Shown here: piece by piece, positions 7,097 to 13,506 of the stretch | How the letters are laid out: each line of letters begins with the position of its first letter | Position numbering within the stretch: position 1 is the stretch's first letter | DNA from: Klebsiella pneumoniae | Lineage (GTDB): Bacteria; Pseudomonadota; Gammaproteobacteria; Pseudomonadales; Azotimanducaceae | Length of the DNA: 13,506 bases | NCBI GenBank assembly: GCA_945878745.1 | Contig: CAMDVY010000024.1 | Location: forward strand, 1-13,506 | Direction: 5' to 3' | Made by a program: the position numbers and the translations under genes | Notes under the pieces: generated by a model | Seen by the model: the letters and a program-made list of their open reading frames with translations, nothing else | The model's database searches: none | What the model was told of the DNA's origin: nothing

Positions 7097-8134
7097 ATGG
7101 CGGAGTTCAAGCTCGCTGAGATTGCGCGGCATCTGGAAGCCCGTCTCGTTGGAGACGGGCAGCGTGTGGTGACATCGCTGGGATCGTTGGCAAGTGCTAC
7201 TTCAGCACAGATTTCCCACCTCTCCAGTACGGCCTATCGAAAATACCTCGCCGGTACCCAGGCGGGTGCAGTGCTGCTGCGCGAAGAAGATCTGGCGGCT
7301 TGCCCGGTGGATGCACTGATTGTCACCAATCCTTACCTTGCCTTCGCTCGAGTGAGCCAGCTGTTTTCCCGTCCCGACCATCTGCCTTCCGGTATCCATC
7401 CCACAGCGATAATTGCTTCCACGGCGGATATCCATCCTGACGCGTCGATCGGTGCAGGCGTGGTCGTTGGAGCCGACAGCTCGATTGGAGCAGGCGCTCG
7501 CATCCATTCAGGCGTGTTCATCGGCGAGCGATGTGAGGTCTCTGACAACGTGGAGTTGTTTGCGCGTGTTGTCCTCTACAGCGACGTCCGGATTGGGTCG
7601 CGTAGTGTGGTGCATGCGGGGGCCGTTCTTGGTGGCGATGGCTTTGGCTTCGCACCTGATGAAGGAGGTCGTCTGCACGCCATCGCCCAGCTGGGCGGAC
7701 TTACGATCGGTTGCGACGTGTCAATCGGCTGCAATACGGCGATTGATCGTGGTGCCATCGATGACACGGTGATCGAAGATGGCGTCAAGATCGACAACCT
7801 GGTGCAGATCGGACATAACTGCCACATTGGCGCGCACAGTGTGCTGTGCGGATTTGTAGGACTGGCAGGAAGCTCCCGGATTGGCAAGCATTGCGTTCTT
7901 GCCGGAGGGTGTGGGGTAGGTGGTGATCAGCCGGTGACATTGTGTGACCAGGTGACCCTGACCGCCGGAACGATCGTCACCAGTTCCATCGACAAACCCG
8001 GTGTCTACTCAGGGTTGATCCTGCACAATAGCAATCGGCGATGGAAACGAAATGCCCTTCACCTCCAGAAACTGGACGAATTGGTTGCCCGCGTGCGCGA
8101 GCTGGAGCGGCAACTGGCAAAACGATCTTCCTGA
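7097..8134 (+). CDS. lpxD: UDP-3-O-(3-hydroxyacyl)glucosamine N-acyltransferase
   Basis: LpxD transfers a 3-hydroxyacyl chain from ACP to the 2-amino group of UDP-3-O-acyl-glucosamine, the third step of lipid A synthesis, in the cytoplasm. The 345-residue length matches E. coli (341). It has three parts: an N-terminal uridine-binding domain (about 1-100, including FARVSQLF and GIHPTAIIA), a left-handed beta-helix of hexapeptide repeats (about 105-310), and a C-terminal helix (LQKLDELVARVRELERQL, 319-341). The GDGFGFAPDEGG block, IDRGAIDDTVIEDGVKIDN and QIGHN are family signatures; His240 in QIGHN corresponds to the E. coli catalytic His239. It follows skp after 13 nt with no clear ribosome binding site, so translational coupling is likely. 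Nothing is missing from the active site as far as can be seen. Confidence 0.97.
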   Translation: MAEFKLAEIARHLEARLVGDGQRVVTSLGSLASATSAQISHLSSTAYRKYLAGTQAGAVLLREEDLAACPVDALIVTNPYLAFARVSQLFSRPDHLPSGIHPTAIIASTADIHPDASIGAGVVVGADSSIGAGARIHSGVFIGERCEVSDNVELFARVVLYSDVRIGSRSVVHAGAVLGGDGFGFAPDEGGRLHAIAQLGGLTIGCDVSIGCNTAIDRGAIDDTVIEDGVKIDNLVQIGHNCHIGAHSVLCGFVGLAGSSRIGKHCVLAGGCGVGGDQPVTLCDQVTLTAGTIVTSSIDKPGVYSGLILHNSNRRWKRNALHLQKLDELVARVRELERQLAKRSS

Positions 8135-8147
8135 GATCAGGCTCGTT

Positions 8148-8163
8148 GTCCGCATGTGCGGGC
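8148..8163 (+). terminator. Weak hairpin between lpxD and fabZ
   Basis: GTCCGC-ATGT-GCGGGC forms a 6-bp stem (one G-U pair) with a 4-nt loop in the 60-nt lpxD-fabZ gap, followed by TTGTTG. The T-run is poor, so at best this is a leaky terminator or an RNA-stability element; the genes downstream are normally co-transcribed with lpxD. Confidence 0.25.
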
Positions 8164-8194
8164 TTGTTGAACACTTCAATCAGAACCAGACAAC

Positions 8195-8659
8195 ATGACT
8201 TCACCTAACGAACGAATCCTCGACGTCAATGCACTGATGCAGTATTTGCCGCATCGTTTTCCATTCCTGCTAGTCGATCGGGTGATCGAGCTGGCAGCAG
8301 GTGAGTACGTCAGGGGATTCAAGAACGTCACCATCAATGAGCCGTTTTTTACTGGTCACTTTCCGGGAGAGCCGATCATGCCGGGTGTGTTGATTGTCGA
8401 AGCGATGGCTCAGTTGTCTGGGGTTCTCGCATTCGAGACACGTGGTACACGTCCGGGGGATGGCACGTTGTACCTGCTCGGAGCGACCGAGCGTACCCGC
8501 TTCAAACGTCCCGTGGTGCCTGGTGATCGTTTGATGATGGAGAGTCGAATCAAGGCGGATCGCACGCGTGTCATCAAGTTCGAGTGCAAAGCCTGGGTTG
8601 ATGATCAACTCGCGTGTACCAGCGAATTGACTGTTGTGCAGCAACAGGGTGCGAAATGA
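8195..8659 (+). CDS. fabZ: 3-hydroxyacyl-ACP dehydratase FabZ
   Basis: FabZ removes water from 3-hydroxyacyl-ACP to give trans-2-enoyl-ACP in fatty acid elongation, and so competes with LpxA and LpxD for 3-hydroxyacyl-ACP. The 154-residue protein is a single hot-dog fold, close to E. coli FabZ (151). The family landmarks are intact: LPHRFPFLLVDRV (18-30), NEPFFTGHFPGEPIMPGVL (48-66) with catalytic His55, and VEAMAQ with catalytic Glu69, then ARFKRPVVPGD-like TRFKRPVVPGD in the second half. No strong Shine-Dalgarno site precedes the ATG (upstream CAGAACCAGACAAC). The stop TGA shares 4 nt with the lpxA ATG. FabA is distinguished by different active-site surroundings, so FabZ is the right call, as the lpx context supports. 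Confidence 0.97.
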   Translation: MTSPNERILDVNALMQYLPHRFPFLLVDRVIELAAGEYVRGFKNVTINEPFFTGHFPGEPIMPGVLIVEAMAQLSGVLAFETRGTRPGDGTLYLLGATERTRFKRPVVPGDRLMMESRIKADRTRVIKFECKAWVDDQLACTSELTVVQQQGAK

Positions 8660-9450
8660 TTGATGGTCGATGCATTATCGATCCAACGGCACGTGTCGCC
8701 GAAGATGTTGAGATTGGTCCCTGGACGATCATTGGTGCGGACGTAGAGATTGGTGCGGGAACCCGTATTGCTTCCCACGTCGTCATCAAGGGCCCAACGC
8801 GCATCGGGCGAAACAACCGCATTTTTCAGTTCTCAACCGTGGGCGAAGACACGCCAGCGCTGGCCTATGGTGGTGAGCCCACCATGTTGGTGATAGGCGA
8901 CAACAATGTGATCCGGGAAGGCGTGACCATTCATCGCGGGATGGCCCAGGACAAGGGAAGTACGGTCATCGGCAATCACTGTCTGCTGATGGCGTACGTT
9001 CATGTGGGTCATGACTGTGTGGTCGGCGATCACGTCATCATGGCCAACAATGCGTCGATTGCGGGTCATGTACAGGTCGGTGACCACGCCAACTTTGGAG
9101 GTTATGCAGGTGTTGCGCAGTTCAGAAGCATCGGTGCGTACTCTCATATCGCGGCCATGAGCCTGGTCATCAAGGATGTTCCTGCTTACATGACAGTGGG
9201 CGGGAATCCTGCCGCGGCCATCGGCCTGAATGTGGAAGGGATGCGCCGTCGCAAGTATGACGATGAGGTGATGGAAGCCATCAAGCAGGCGCATCGCCTG
9301 GTGTATCGCGCCAGTCTCACGACTCAGGAAGCGCTTGCAGAGCTGGTATCGCTGCGTAACGCGCACGAGGAAGTGGAGTTGTTCGCGGCCAGCATCGAGT
9401 CTTCCCGATGGGGCATCACGCGTACCAGGAAACAAACGGACGCGTCATGA
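8656..9450 (+). CDS. lpxA: UDP-N-acetylglucosamine O-acyltransferase, with unusual active site
   Basis: LpxA puts a 3-hydroxyacyl chain on the 3-OH of UDP-GlcNAc, the first step of lipid A synthesis, as a cytoplasmic trimer. From ATG 8656 it has 264 residues (E. coli 262): a hexapeptide-repeat beta-helix (about 1-185) and a C-terminal helical part. The catalytic His is His119 in HVGHDC (E. coli His125); His93, His116, His138 and Arg198 match E. coli His99, His122, His144 and Arg204. The usual VHQF is VAQF here: Ala154 (codon 9115-9117) replaces the conserved His160. The acyl-chain ruler position (E. coli Gly173, Pseudomonas Met) is Ala167. GPTRIGRNNRIFQFSTVGED and GGNPA resemble the Pseudomonas protein. 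The start overlaps the fabZ stop as ATGA, and its N-terminus MIDGRCIIDPTA aligns with E. coli, ruling out the upstream ATG 8614. The C-terminus is about nine residues longer than E. coli's. Confidence 0.95.
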   Translation: MIDGRCIIDPTARVAEDVEIGPWTIIGADVEIGAGTRIASHVVIKGPTRIGRNNRIFQFSTVGEDTPALAYGGEPTMLVIGDNNVIREGVTIHRGMAQDKGSTVIGNHCLLMAYVHVGHDCVVGDHVIMANNASIAGHVQVGDHANFGGYAGVAQFRSIGAYSHIAAMSLVIKDVPAYMTVGGNPAAAIGLNVEGMRRRKYDDEVMEAIKQAHRLVYRASLTTQEALAELVSLRNAHEEVELFAASIESSRWGITRTRKQTDAS

Positions 9451-10637
9451 TCGTCCAGGCTACGCAGCCGGTGCGGCTGGGTATCGTGGCCGGTGAAACC
9501 TCTGGCGATCAACTCGGTGGTGGGCTGATGCGATCGTTGACGACACTGTTTGCAGCCGAAGGGCGTTCAGTCGAGTTCGTCGGTATCGGCGGGGATGAGA
9601 TGTCGGCTGCTGGCCTGGAAAGTCTGGCTTCGTTTGCAAGCTTGTCAGTCAATGGCTTTGTCGAACCGCTGCGCAAATTGCCTTTCCTGCTTCGTACCCT
9701 GCGACTCGTGGTCGATCAGTGCATCTTGAGGGGAGTGGATGCGTTCATCGGGGTCGACTTCAATGTATTCAACCTGCTACTCGAGCGTCGATTACGAAAA
9801 CGCGGTGTGCCGACCGTTCACTACGTCAGTCCTTCCGTTTATGCGTGGCGACGAGGCAGAATTCGATCGCTGACACGAAGCACAGACCTGTTGTTGACAC
9901 TCTATCCGTTTGAACCTGCGTTTTACCGGGATCTGCCGATTCAGGCCGTGTGTGTCGGCCATCCATTGGCCCAATCGATCGGTCCGTCAGCGGGGTCTGA
10001 TCAAGCACGTCTGGATGCGCGTATCGAATTGGAGATCGCAAACGATGCACGGCTGATTGCCTTGTTACCTGGCAGTCGCTACTCCGAGATTCGACTGATG
10101 ACGCCGGTTTTTATCGCGGCGGCGAGAATCCTTCAACGTAACCTGGGTGCAACGTTCTGCATTCCCTGCGTACGCAAGGAGCTGGAACCGTTGTTGCGAT
10201 CCATGCTCGATGCCAACAAGGATGTCGACATTCGATTGTTGGTTGGGAACGCACGAAAGGTACTTGCAGCGTGCGATGGCGCGCTGGTCAAGTCCGGGAC
10301 CGGTACCCTTGAGGGCATGTGTATTGGCCGGCCGATGGTGGTGAGTTACAAGCTTGGCCCATGGTCATATCAACTCGCGCGTCGTTTGATAAAGACTCCC
10401 TTCGTCGCCTTACCCAATATTCTCGCCGGGCGGGCGCTGGTGCCAGAGTTTCTGCAGGACGATGCCACGCCGGAAAATCTGGCAGCCGCGTTGACGCGGG
10501 AGATGCAATCTGCGATCGACGATCCCGAGTATTTTCAGCGCTTCCGCACGCTGCGAGAATCGCTATCCCTTGGTGGAGGAGCCGATGTGGAAGCGGGCAG
10601 GGCGGTGCATCGATTCCTGGTTCAGGGAGGCGCGTGA
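9447..10637 (+). CDS. lpxB: Lipid-A-disaccharide synthase
   Basis: LpxB is a family GT19 glycosyltransferase that joins lipid X and UDP-2,3-diacylglucosamine to give the lipid A disaccharide at the inner membrane's cytoplasmic face. From ATG 9447 it has 396 residues (E. coli 382). Visible motifs: VAGETSGDQLGGGL near the N-terminus, GVDFNVFN with Asp104 matching catalytic E. coli Asp98, YVSPSVYAWR, LYPFE, LLPGSR with Arg211 matching catalytic Arg201, KSGTGTLE, and ALPNILAGRALVPEFLQ. Next to Asp104 the usual APDFN is FNVFN, which removes the second Asp (Val107 instead). SVYAWR replaces the usual SVWAWR. The start overlaps the lpxA stop as ATGA; an in-frame ATG at 9408 would overlap lpxA more deeply and add 13 residues not seen in the family. 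The stop overlaps the rnhB GTG. Confidence 0.96.
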   Translation: MIVQATQPVRLGIVAGETSGDQLGGGLMRSLTTLFAAEGRSVEFVGIGGDEMSAAGLESLASFASLSVNGFVEPLRKLPFLLRTLRLVVDQCILRGVDAFIGVDFNVFNLLLERRLRKRGVPTVHYVSPSVYAWRRGRIRSLTRSTDLLLTLYPFEPAFYRDLPIQAVCVGHPLAQSIGPSAGSDQARLDARIELEIANDARLIALLPGSRYSEIRLMTPVFIAAARILQRNLGATFCIPCVRKELEPLLRSMLDANKDVDIRLLVGNARKVLAACDGALVKSGTGTLEGMCIGRPMVVSYKLGPWSYQLARRLIKTPFVALPNILAGRALVPEFLQDDATPENLAAALTREMQSAIDDPEYFQRFRTLRESLSLGGGADVEAGRAVHRFLVQGGA

Positions 10638-11245
10638 GCTCACTGGTCTCAGCGGGGATGTTGGTGGCAGGCGTTGATGAGGCCGGGCGCGGTCCGCTGG
10701 CAGGCGCGGTGTTTGCTGCGGCTGTCATTCTCGATCCAACACGGGTGGTCGAGGGCATTCGGGACTCCAAAAAACTCACCGCCCGGGTGCGAGAAAAATT
10801 GGCAGTCGAAATCATGGGTTGCGCGATTTCCTGGTGTGTCGCCCGCGCTGATGTCCACGAAATCGACGAACTCAATATCCTGCAGGCGACATTTCTCTCC
10901 ATGCGACGTGCGGTCGCTGGTTTGTCCCATCGGCCGGCTCTGGTTTATGTTGACGGGAATCGACTGCCCGGACTGGATTGTCCGGCGGAGGCCGTAGTTG
11001 GCGGTGATGATCTGATGGCTTGTATTGGTGCAGCGTCGATTCTTGCCAAGGTTGCCCGAGATCATGAAATGATCGGGTTGGCGCAGCTCTATCCTGAATA
11101 TGGATTTGATCGGCACAAGGGTTATGGTACACCTGAGCATCTGCTGGCTCTGCGACGGCATGGCCCATCGCCTGTGCACCGTCGGACATTCGCGCCAGTA
11201 CGCCACTCCATCGGCAATTCCTTCGCGAGGGAAAGCGTTTCATGA
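10634..11245 (+). CDS. rnhB: Ribonuclease HII
   Basis: RNase HII cuts the RNA strand of RNA-DNA hybrids and starts removal of single ribonucleotides from DNA. From GTG 10634 it has 203 residues (E. coli 198). The start of the fold, VAGVDEAGRGPLAGAV, holds Asp15 and Glu16; Asp107 is in YVDGN and Asp125 in VVGGDD, completing the DEDD metal site. DSKKL, HEIDELNILQAT, ASILAKVARD and YGFDRHKGYGT are further family blocks. The GTG is favoured because it forms a GTGA overlap with the lpxB stop, has AGGGAGG (10624-10630) just upstream, and leaves ten residues before VAGVDE, as in E. coli (eleven). ATG 10658 (195 residues) is the alternative. The lpxB-rnhB-dnaE order is standard in gammaproteobacteria. 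No missing residues. Confidence 0.95.
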   Translation: MSSLVSAGMLVAGVDEAGRGPLAGAVFAAAVILDPTRVVEGIRDSKKLTARVREKLAVEIMGCAISWCVARADVHEIDELNILQATFLSMRRAVAGLSHRPALVYVDGNRLPGLDCPAEAVVGGDDLMACIGAASILAKVARDHEMIGLAQLYPEYGFDRHKGYGTPEHLLALRRHGPSPVHRRTFAPVRHSIGNSFARESVS

Positions 11246-13506
11246 CGTTATCCGAGACCTTTGTTCACCTGCAGGTTCACAGCGAGTATTCGCTGGCGGA
11301 TAGCGTCATTCGCATCAAGGAACTGGCGGCCACGGCCGCTGCCCAAGGCATGCCCGCGGTGGCGTTGACAGATCGCGGCAACCTGTTTGCGCTCATCAAG
11401 TTTTATCAGGCTTGCCTTGGTGCAGGCGTACAACCCGTCATCGGTGTCGAGATTCGCTATCGATCAACGTCAGATCAGATCGTGCGCGCTCTGCTGCTGG
11501 CGATGAATCTGACGGGATATCGCAATCTCCTGCAACTGATCTCCCGAGCGTTTACCGACAGTGACGAGCATGGGCTGGTACCGCGGGAAGACATCGCGCG
11601 ACTGCAGGAAGGACTGATCATGCTGTCAGGTGGTCGGCACGGGGAGATCGGTCATGCATTGATCAATGGGGATATCCATCTCGCCGAACAGTTGACCGCT
11701 GAATGGTCGAATTGTTTCTCCAACCGATTTTATCTGGAGCTGCAGAGAACCGCTCGTCCCGGCGATGAACTGTCCGTTCGTGCGCATGTTGATCTGGCGC
11801 AACGTCTGCAGGTGCCTGTGGTTGCCACCAACGACGTCTGCTTCCTGGTGGAGGATGATTTCGAAGCCCATGAAACACGGATCTGCATTCACCAGGGACG
11901 GGTTCTCAACGATCCCCGGCGCGACCACAATTATTCGCAGCAGCAATATCTGAAAACCCCTGCACAGATGCAGGCGCTGTTTGCCGATATCCCTGAAGCG
12001 ATAACCAACACGGTTGAGATAGCACGGCGCTGTAGTGTCATGCTCGAACTGAAGAAGTACTTCCTGCCGAACTACCCGGTACCGGCAGATGAGAGCCTCG
12101 CCAGCCATCTGGATCGCATGGCAAGTGACGGTCTCGCCAGGCGGCTGCTTCGTCTGCCGACGGTTGCAGGAGAGGATGTTCAGCAAAAACACGCTCTCTA
12201 TCAGGAGCGGCTGCGCTTCGAACTGGGCGTCATCAACAAAATGGGCTTCGCCGGCTATTTTTTGATCGTCATGGAGTTCATCGCCTGGGCGCGAACCGAA
12301 GGTATTCCGGTAGGACCGGGCCGAGGGTCGGGCGCCGGCTCGCTGGTTGCCTACAGCCTTGGCATCACAGACCTTGATCCAATCTCCTACGATCTTCTGT
12401 TCGAGCGCTTTCTGAACCCGGAGCGGGTATCCATGCCTGACTTTGATGTGGACTTCTGCATGGAAGGCCGTGATCGCGTGATCCAGCATGTCAGCGATCG
12501 ATATGGACATGCTGCGGTCAGTCAGATCATCACGTTTGGAACCATGGCCGCGAAGGCGGTGGTGCGCGACGTCGCCCGTGTGCAGGGCAAGTCCTATGGC
12601 CTGGCCGATAAACTCTCGAAGCTGATTCCGTTTGAAGTGGGCATGACGCTGAAAAAGGCAGTCGACGAAACCAGTGAGTTGCGTGACTTCATCGCCAACA
12701 ACGATGAAGTCGGCGAGATCATGGAAATGGCGTACAAGCTGGAAGGTGTGGTACGCAACGTCGGGCGGCATGCCGGGGGTGTTGTGATTGCGCCGACTGA
12801 ACTCACCGAATTTGTGCCGCTGTACACGGAAGAGCCGGGCGGCGCGCTGGTCGCTCAATTCGACAAGGATGACGTCGAAAAAGCCGGTTTGGTCAAATTC
12901 GACTTTCTTGGGTTGAAGACGCTGACGATCATCGACTGGTGCGTCAAGGCGATCAACGAGGATCACCCTGATCGACGTCTGGACGTCGACACGATAACGC
13001 TGACCGATGATGCCACTTTTGCATTGTTGCGGCGGGCGGAGACGGCAGCAGTCTTTCAGCTGGAATCTCGTGGTATGCGAGATCTCATTCGCCGCCTGTT
13101 GCCGGACAAGATGGAAGACATCATTGCGTTGGTTGCCTTGTTCAGACCTGGTCCATTGCAGAGTGGAGCGGTTGATGACTATATCAATCGAAAACATGGC
13201 CAGGAACCGGTGGAGCTGCCACATCCTTCGCTCGCGTGGGTATTGCAAGGAACTTATGGCGTCGTGCTCTATCAGGAGCAGGTCATGCAGATCGCGCAGG
13301 TTTTGGCAGGGTTCTCGCTGGGAGATGCCGATCTGCTGCGACGCGCCATGGGAAAAAAGAAGCCTGAAGAAATGGCAAAGGTCAGGGCTCAATTCCTGAC
13401 CGGATGCACGGCCAACAACGTCGACGAAAAGCGGGCAGGCGAAATCTTCGATCTGATGGAGAAGTTTGCCGGCTACGCATTCAACAAGTCCCACTCGGCC
13501 ACCTAT
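11242..13506 (+). CDS. dnaE: DNA polymerase III alpha subunit, N-terminal 755 residues
   Basis: DnaE is the replicative polymerase of the chromosome. The gene starts with ATG 11242 (4-nt overlap with the rnhB stop; AGGGA at 11228-11232 about 9 nt upstream) and runs off the window at codon 755 of an expected 1,160 or so. The N-terminal PHP domain (about 5-270) opens HLQVHSEYS; the metal-binding HxH seen in active PHP domains is H-L-Q here, as in E. coli (H-L-R), which suggests an inactive PHP and proofreading by a separate epsilon subunit. The polymerase core has VGPGRGSGAGSLVAY (from about 357), the catalytic pair in PDFDVDF (Asp402 and Asp404, matching E. coli Asp401 and Asp403) and the third Asp in VKFDFLGL (Asp554, matching Asp555). 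YKLEGVVRNVGRHAGGVVI, ALFRPGPL and YQEQVMQIAQ are further signatures. This is the housekeeping DnaE1 type rather than the mutagenic DnaE2, judged by context. Confidence 0.97.
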   Translation, partial: MTLSETFVHLQVHSEYSLADSVIRIKELAATAAAQGMPAVALTDRGNLFALIKFYQACLGAGVQPVIGVEIRYRSTSDQIVRALLLAMNLTGYRNLLQLISRAFTDSDEHGLVPREDIARLQEGLIMLSGGRHGEIGHALINGDIHLAEQLTAEWSNCFSNRFYLELQRTARPGDELSVRAHVDLAQRLQVPVVATNDVCFLVEDDFEAHETRICIHQGRVLNDPRRDHNYSQQQYLKTPAQMQALFADIPEAITNTVEIARRCSVMLELKKYFLPNYPVPADESLASHLDRMASDGLARRLLRLPTVAGEDVQQKHALYQERLRFELGVINKMGFAGYFLIVMEFIAWARTEGIPVGPGRGSGAGSLVAYSLGITDLDPISYDLLFERFLNPERVSMPDFDVDFCMEGRDRVIQHVSDRYGHAAVSQIITFGTMAAKAVVRDVARVQGKSYGLADKLSKLIPFEVGMTLKKAVDETSELRDFIANNDEVGEIMEMAYKLEGVVRNVGRHAGGVVIAPTELTEFVPLYTEEPGGALVAQFDKDDVEKAGLVKFDFLGLKTLTIIDWCVKAINEDHPDRRLDVDTITLTDDATFALLRRAETAAVFQLESRGMRDLIRRLLPDKMEDIIALVALFRPGPLQSGAVDDYINRKHGQEPVELPHPSLAWVLQGTYGVVLYQEQVMQIAQVLAGFSLGDADLLRRAMGKKKPEEMAKVRAQFLTGCTANNVDEKRAGEIFDLMEKFAGYAFNKSHSATY

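Noticed and set aside
6151..7110. A 319-residue minus-strand open frame across the end of bamA and skp
   Set aside because: It covers two well-conserved plus-strand genes and their intergenic gap, has no recognisable motif, and no ribosome binding site was apparent.
11626..13494. A 622-residue open frame on the minus strand opposite dnaE
   Set aside because: dnaE on the plus strand is unmistakably coding over the whole length. The antisense product shows no recognisable domain, and long antisense frames are common opposite GC-rich coding sequence.
1..13506. Mobile element, CRISPR array, tRNA, rRNA or a new defence-type system
   Set aside because: No repeat arrays, transposase-like genes, tRNA-like cloverleaf or foreign-looking gene was found; nearly all of the window is taken up by conserved housekeeping genes on one strand.

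Overview
The window carries a single-strand run of housekeeping genes in the order pyrH(3' end)-frr-uppS-cdsA-rseP-bamA-skp/ompH-lpxD-fabZ-lpxA-lpxB-rnhB-dnaE(5' part). This is the well-known gammaproteobacterial cell-envelope cluster. uppS directly follows frr, and LpxA has Pseudomonas-like stretches, so the layout resembles the Pseudomonas type more than the E. coli type. Base composition looks moderately GC-rich (judged by eye, not computed). All of this points to a Gram-negative gammaproteobacterium with LPS; no species can be named from the sequence.

Layout. Positions 1-841 hold the end of UMP kinase and the whole ribosome recycling factor gene, overlapping by 11 nt. Positions 936-2528 hold undecaprenyl diphosphate synthase and CDP-diacylglycerol synthase. 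A 177-nt gap (2529-2705) follows, at the place where Pseudomonas-type genomes carry dxr; dxr is absent here. Positions 2706-7083 hold the envelope-stress protease RseP, the outer-membrane insertase BamA (its GTG start overlaps the end of rseP) and the periplasmic chaperone Skp, which has a possible promoter of its own. Positions 7097-10637 hold the lipid A genes lpxD, fabZ, lpxA and lpxB. Positions 10634-13506 hold RNase HII and the first 755 codons of the DNA polymerase III alpha subunit, cut by the window end.

How they work together: UppS makes the lipid carrier for peptidoglycan and O-antigen, and CdsA makes CDP-diacylglycerol for phospholipids. FabZ supplies fatty acid elongation and shares 3-hydroxyacyl-ACP with LpxA and LpxD, which with LpxB build the lipid A disaccharide. 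BamA and Skp handle outer-membrane proteins, and RseP senses failure of that process. The five genes fabZ-lpxA-lpxB-rnhB-dnaE are joined by four successive 4-nt stop/start overlaps (ATGA or GTGA), which implies tight translational coupling.

There is no mobile element, CRISPR array, RNA gene or sign of a novel system, and no gene-free stretch reaches 300 nt. The points worth a second look are the missing dxr, an LpxA with Ala where the family has a conserved active-site His (E. coli His160) and Ala at the acyl-chain ruler position, a changed motif next to the LpxB catalytic Asp, and a Glu-to-Asp change in the UppS signature.
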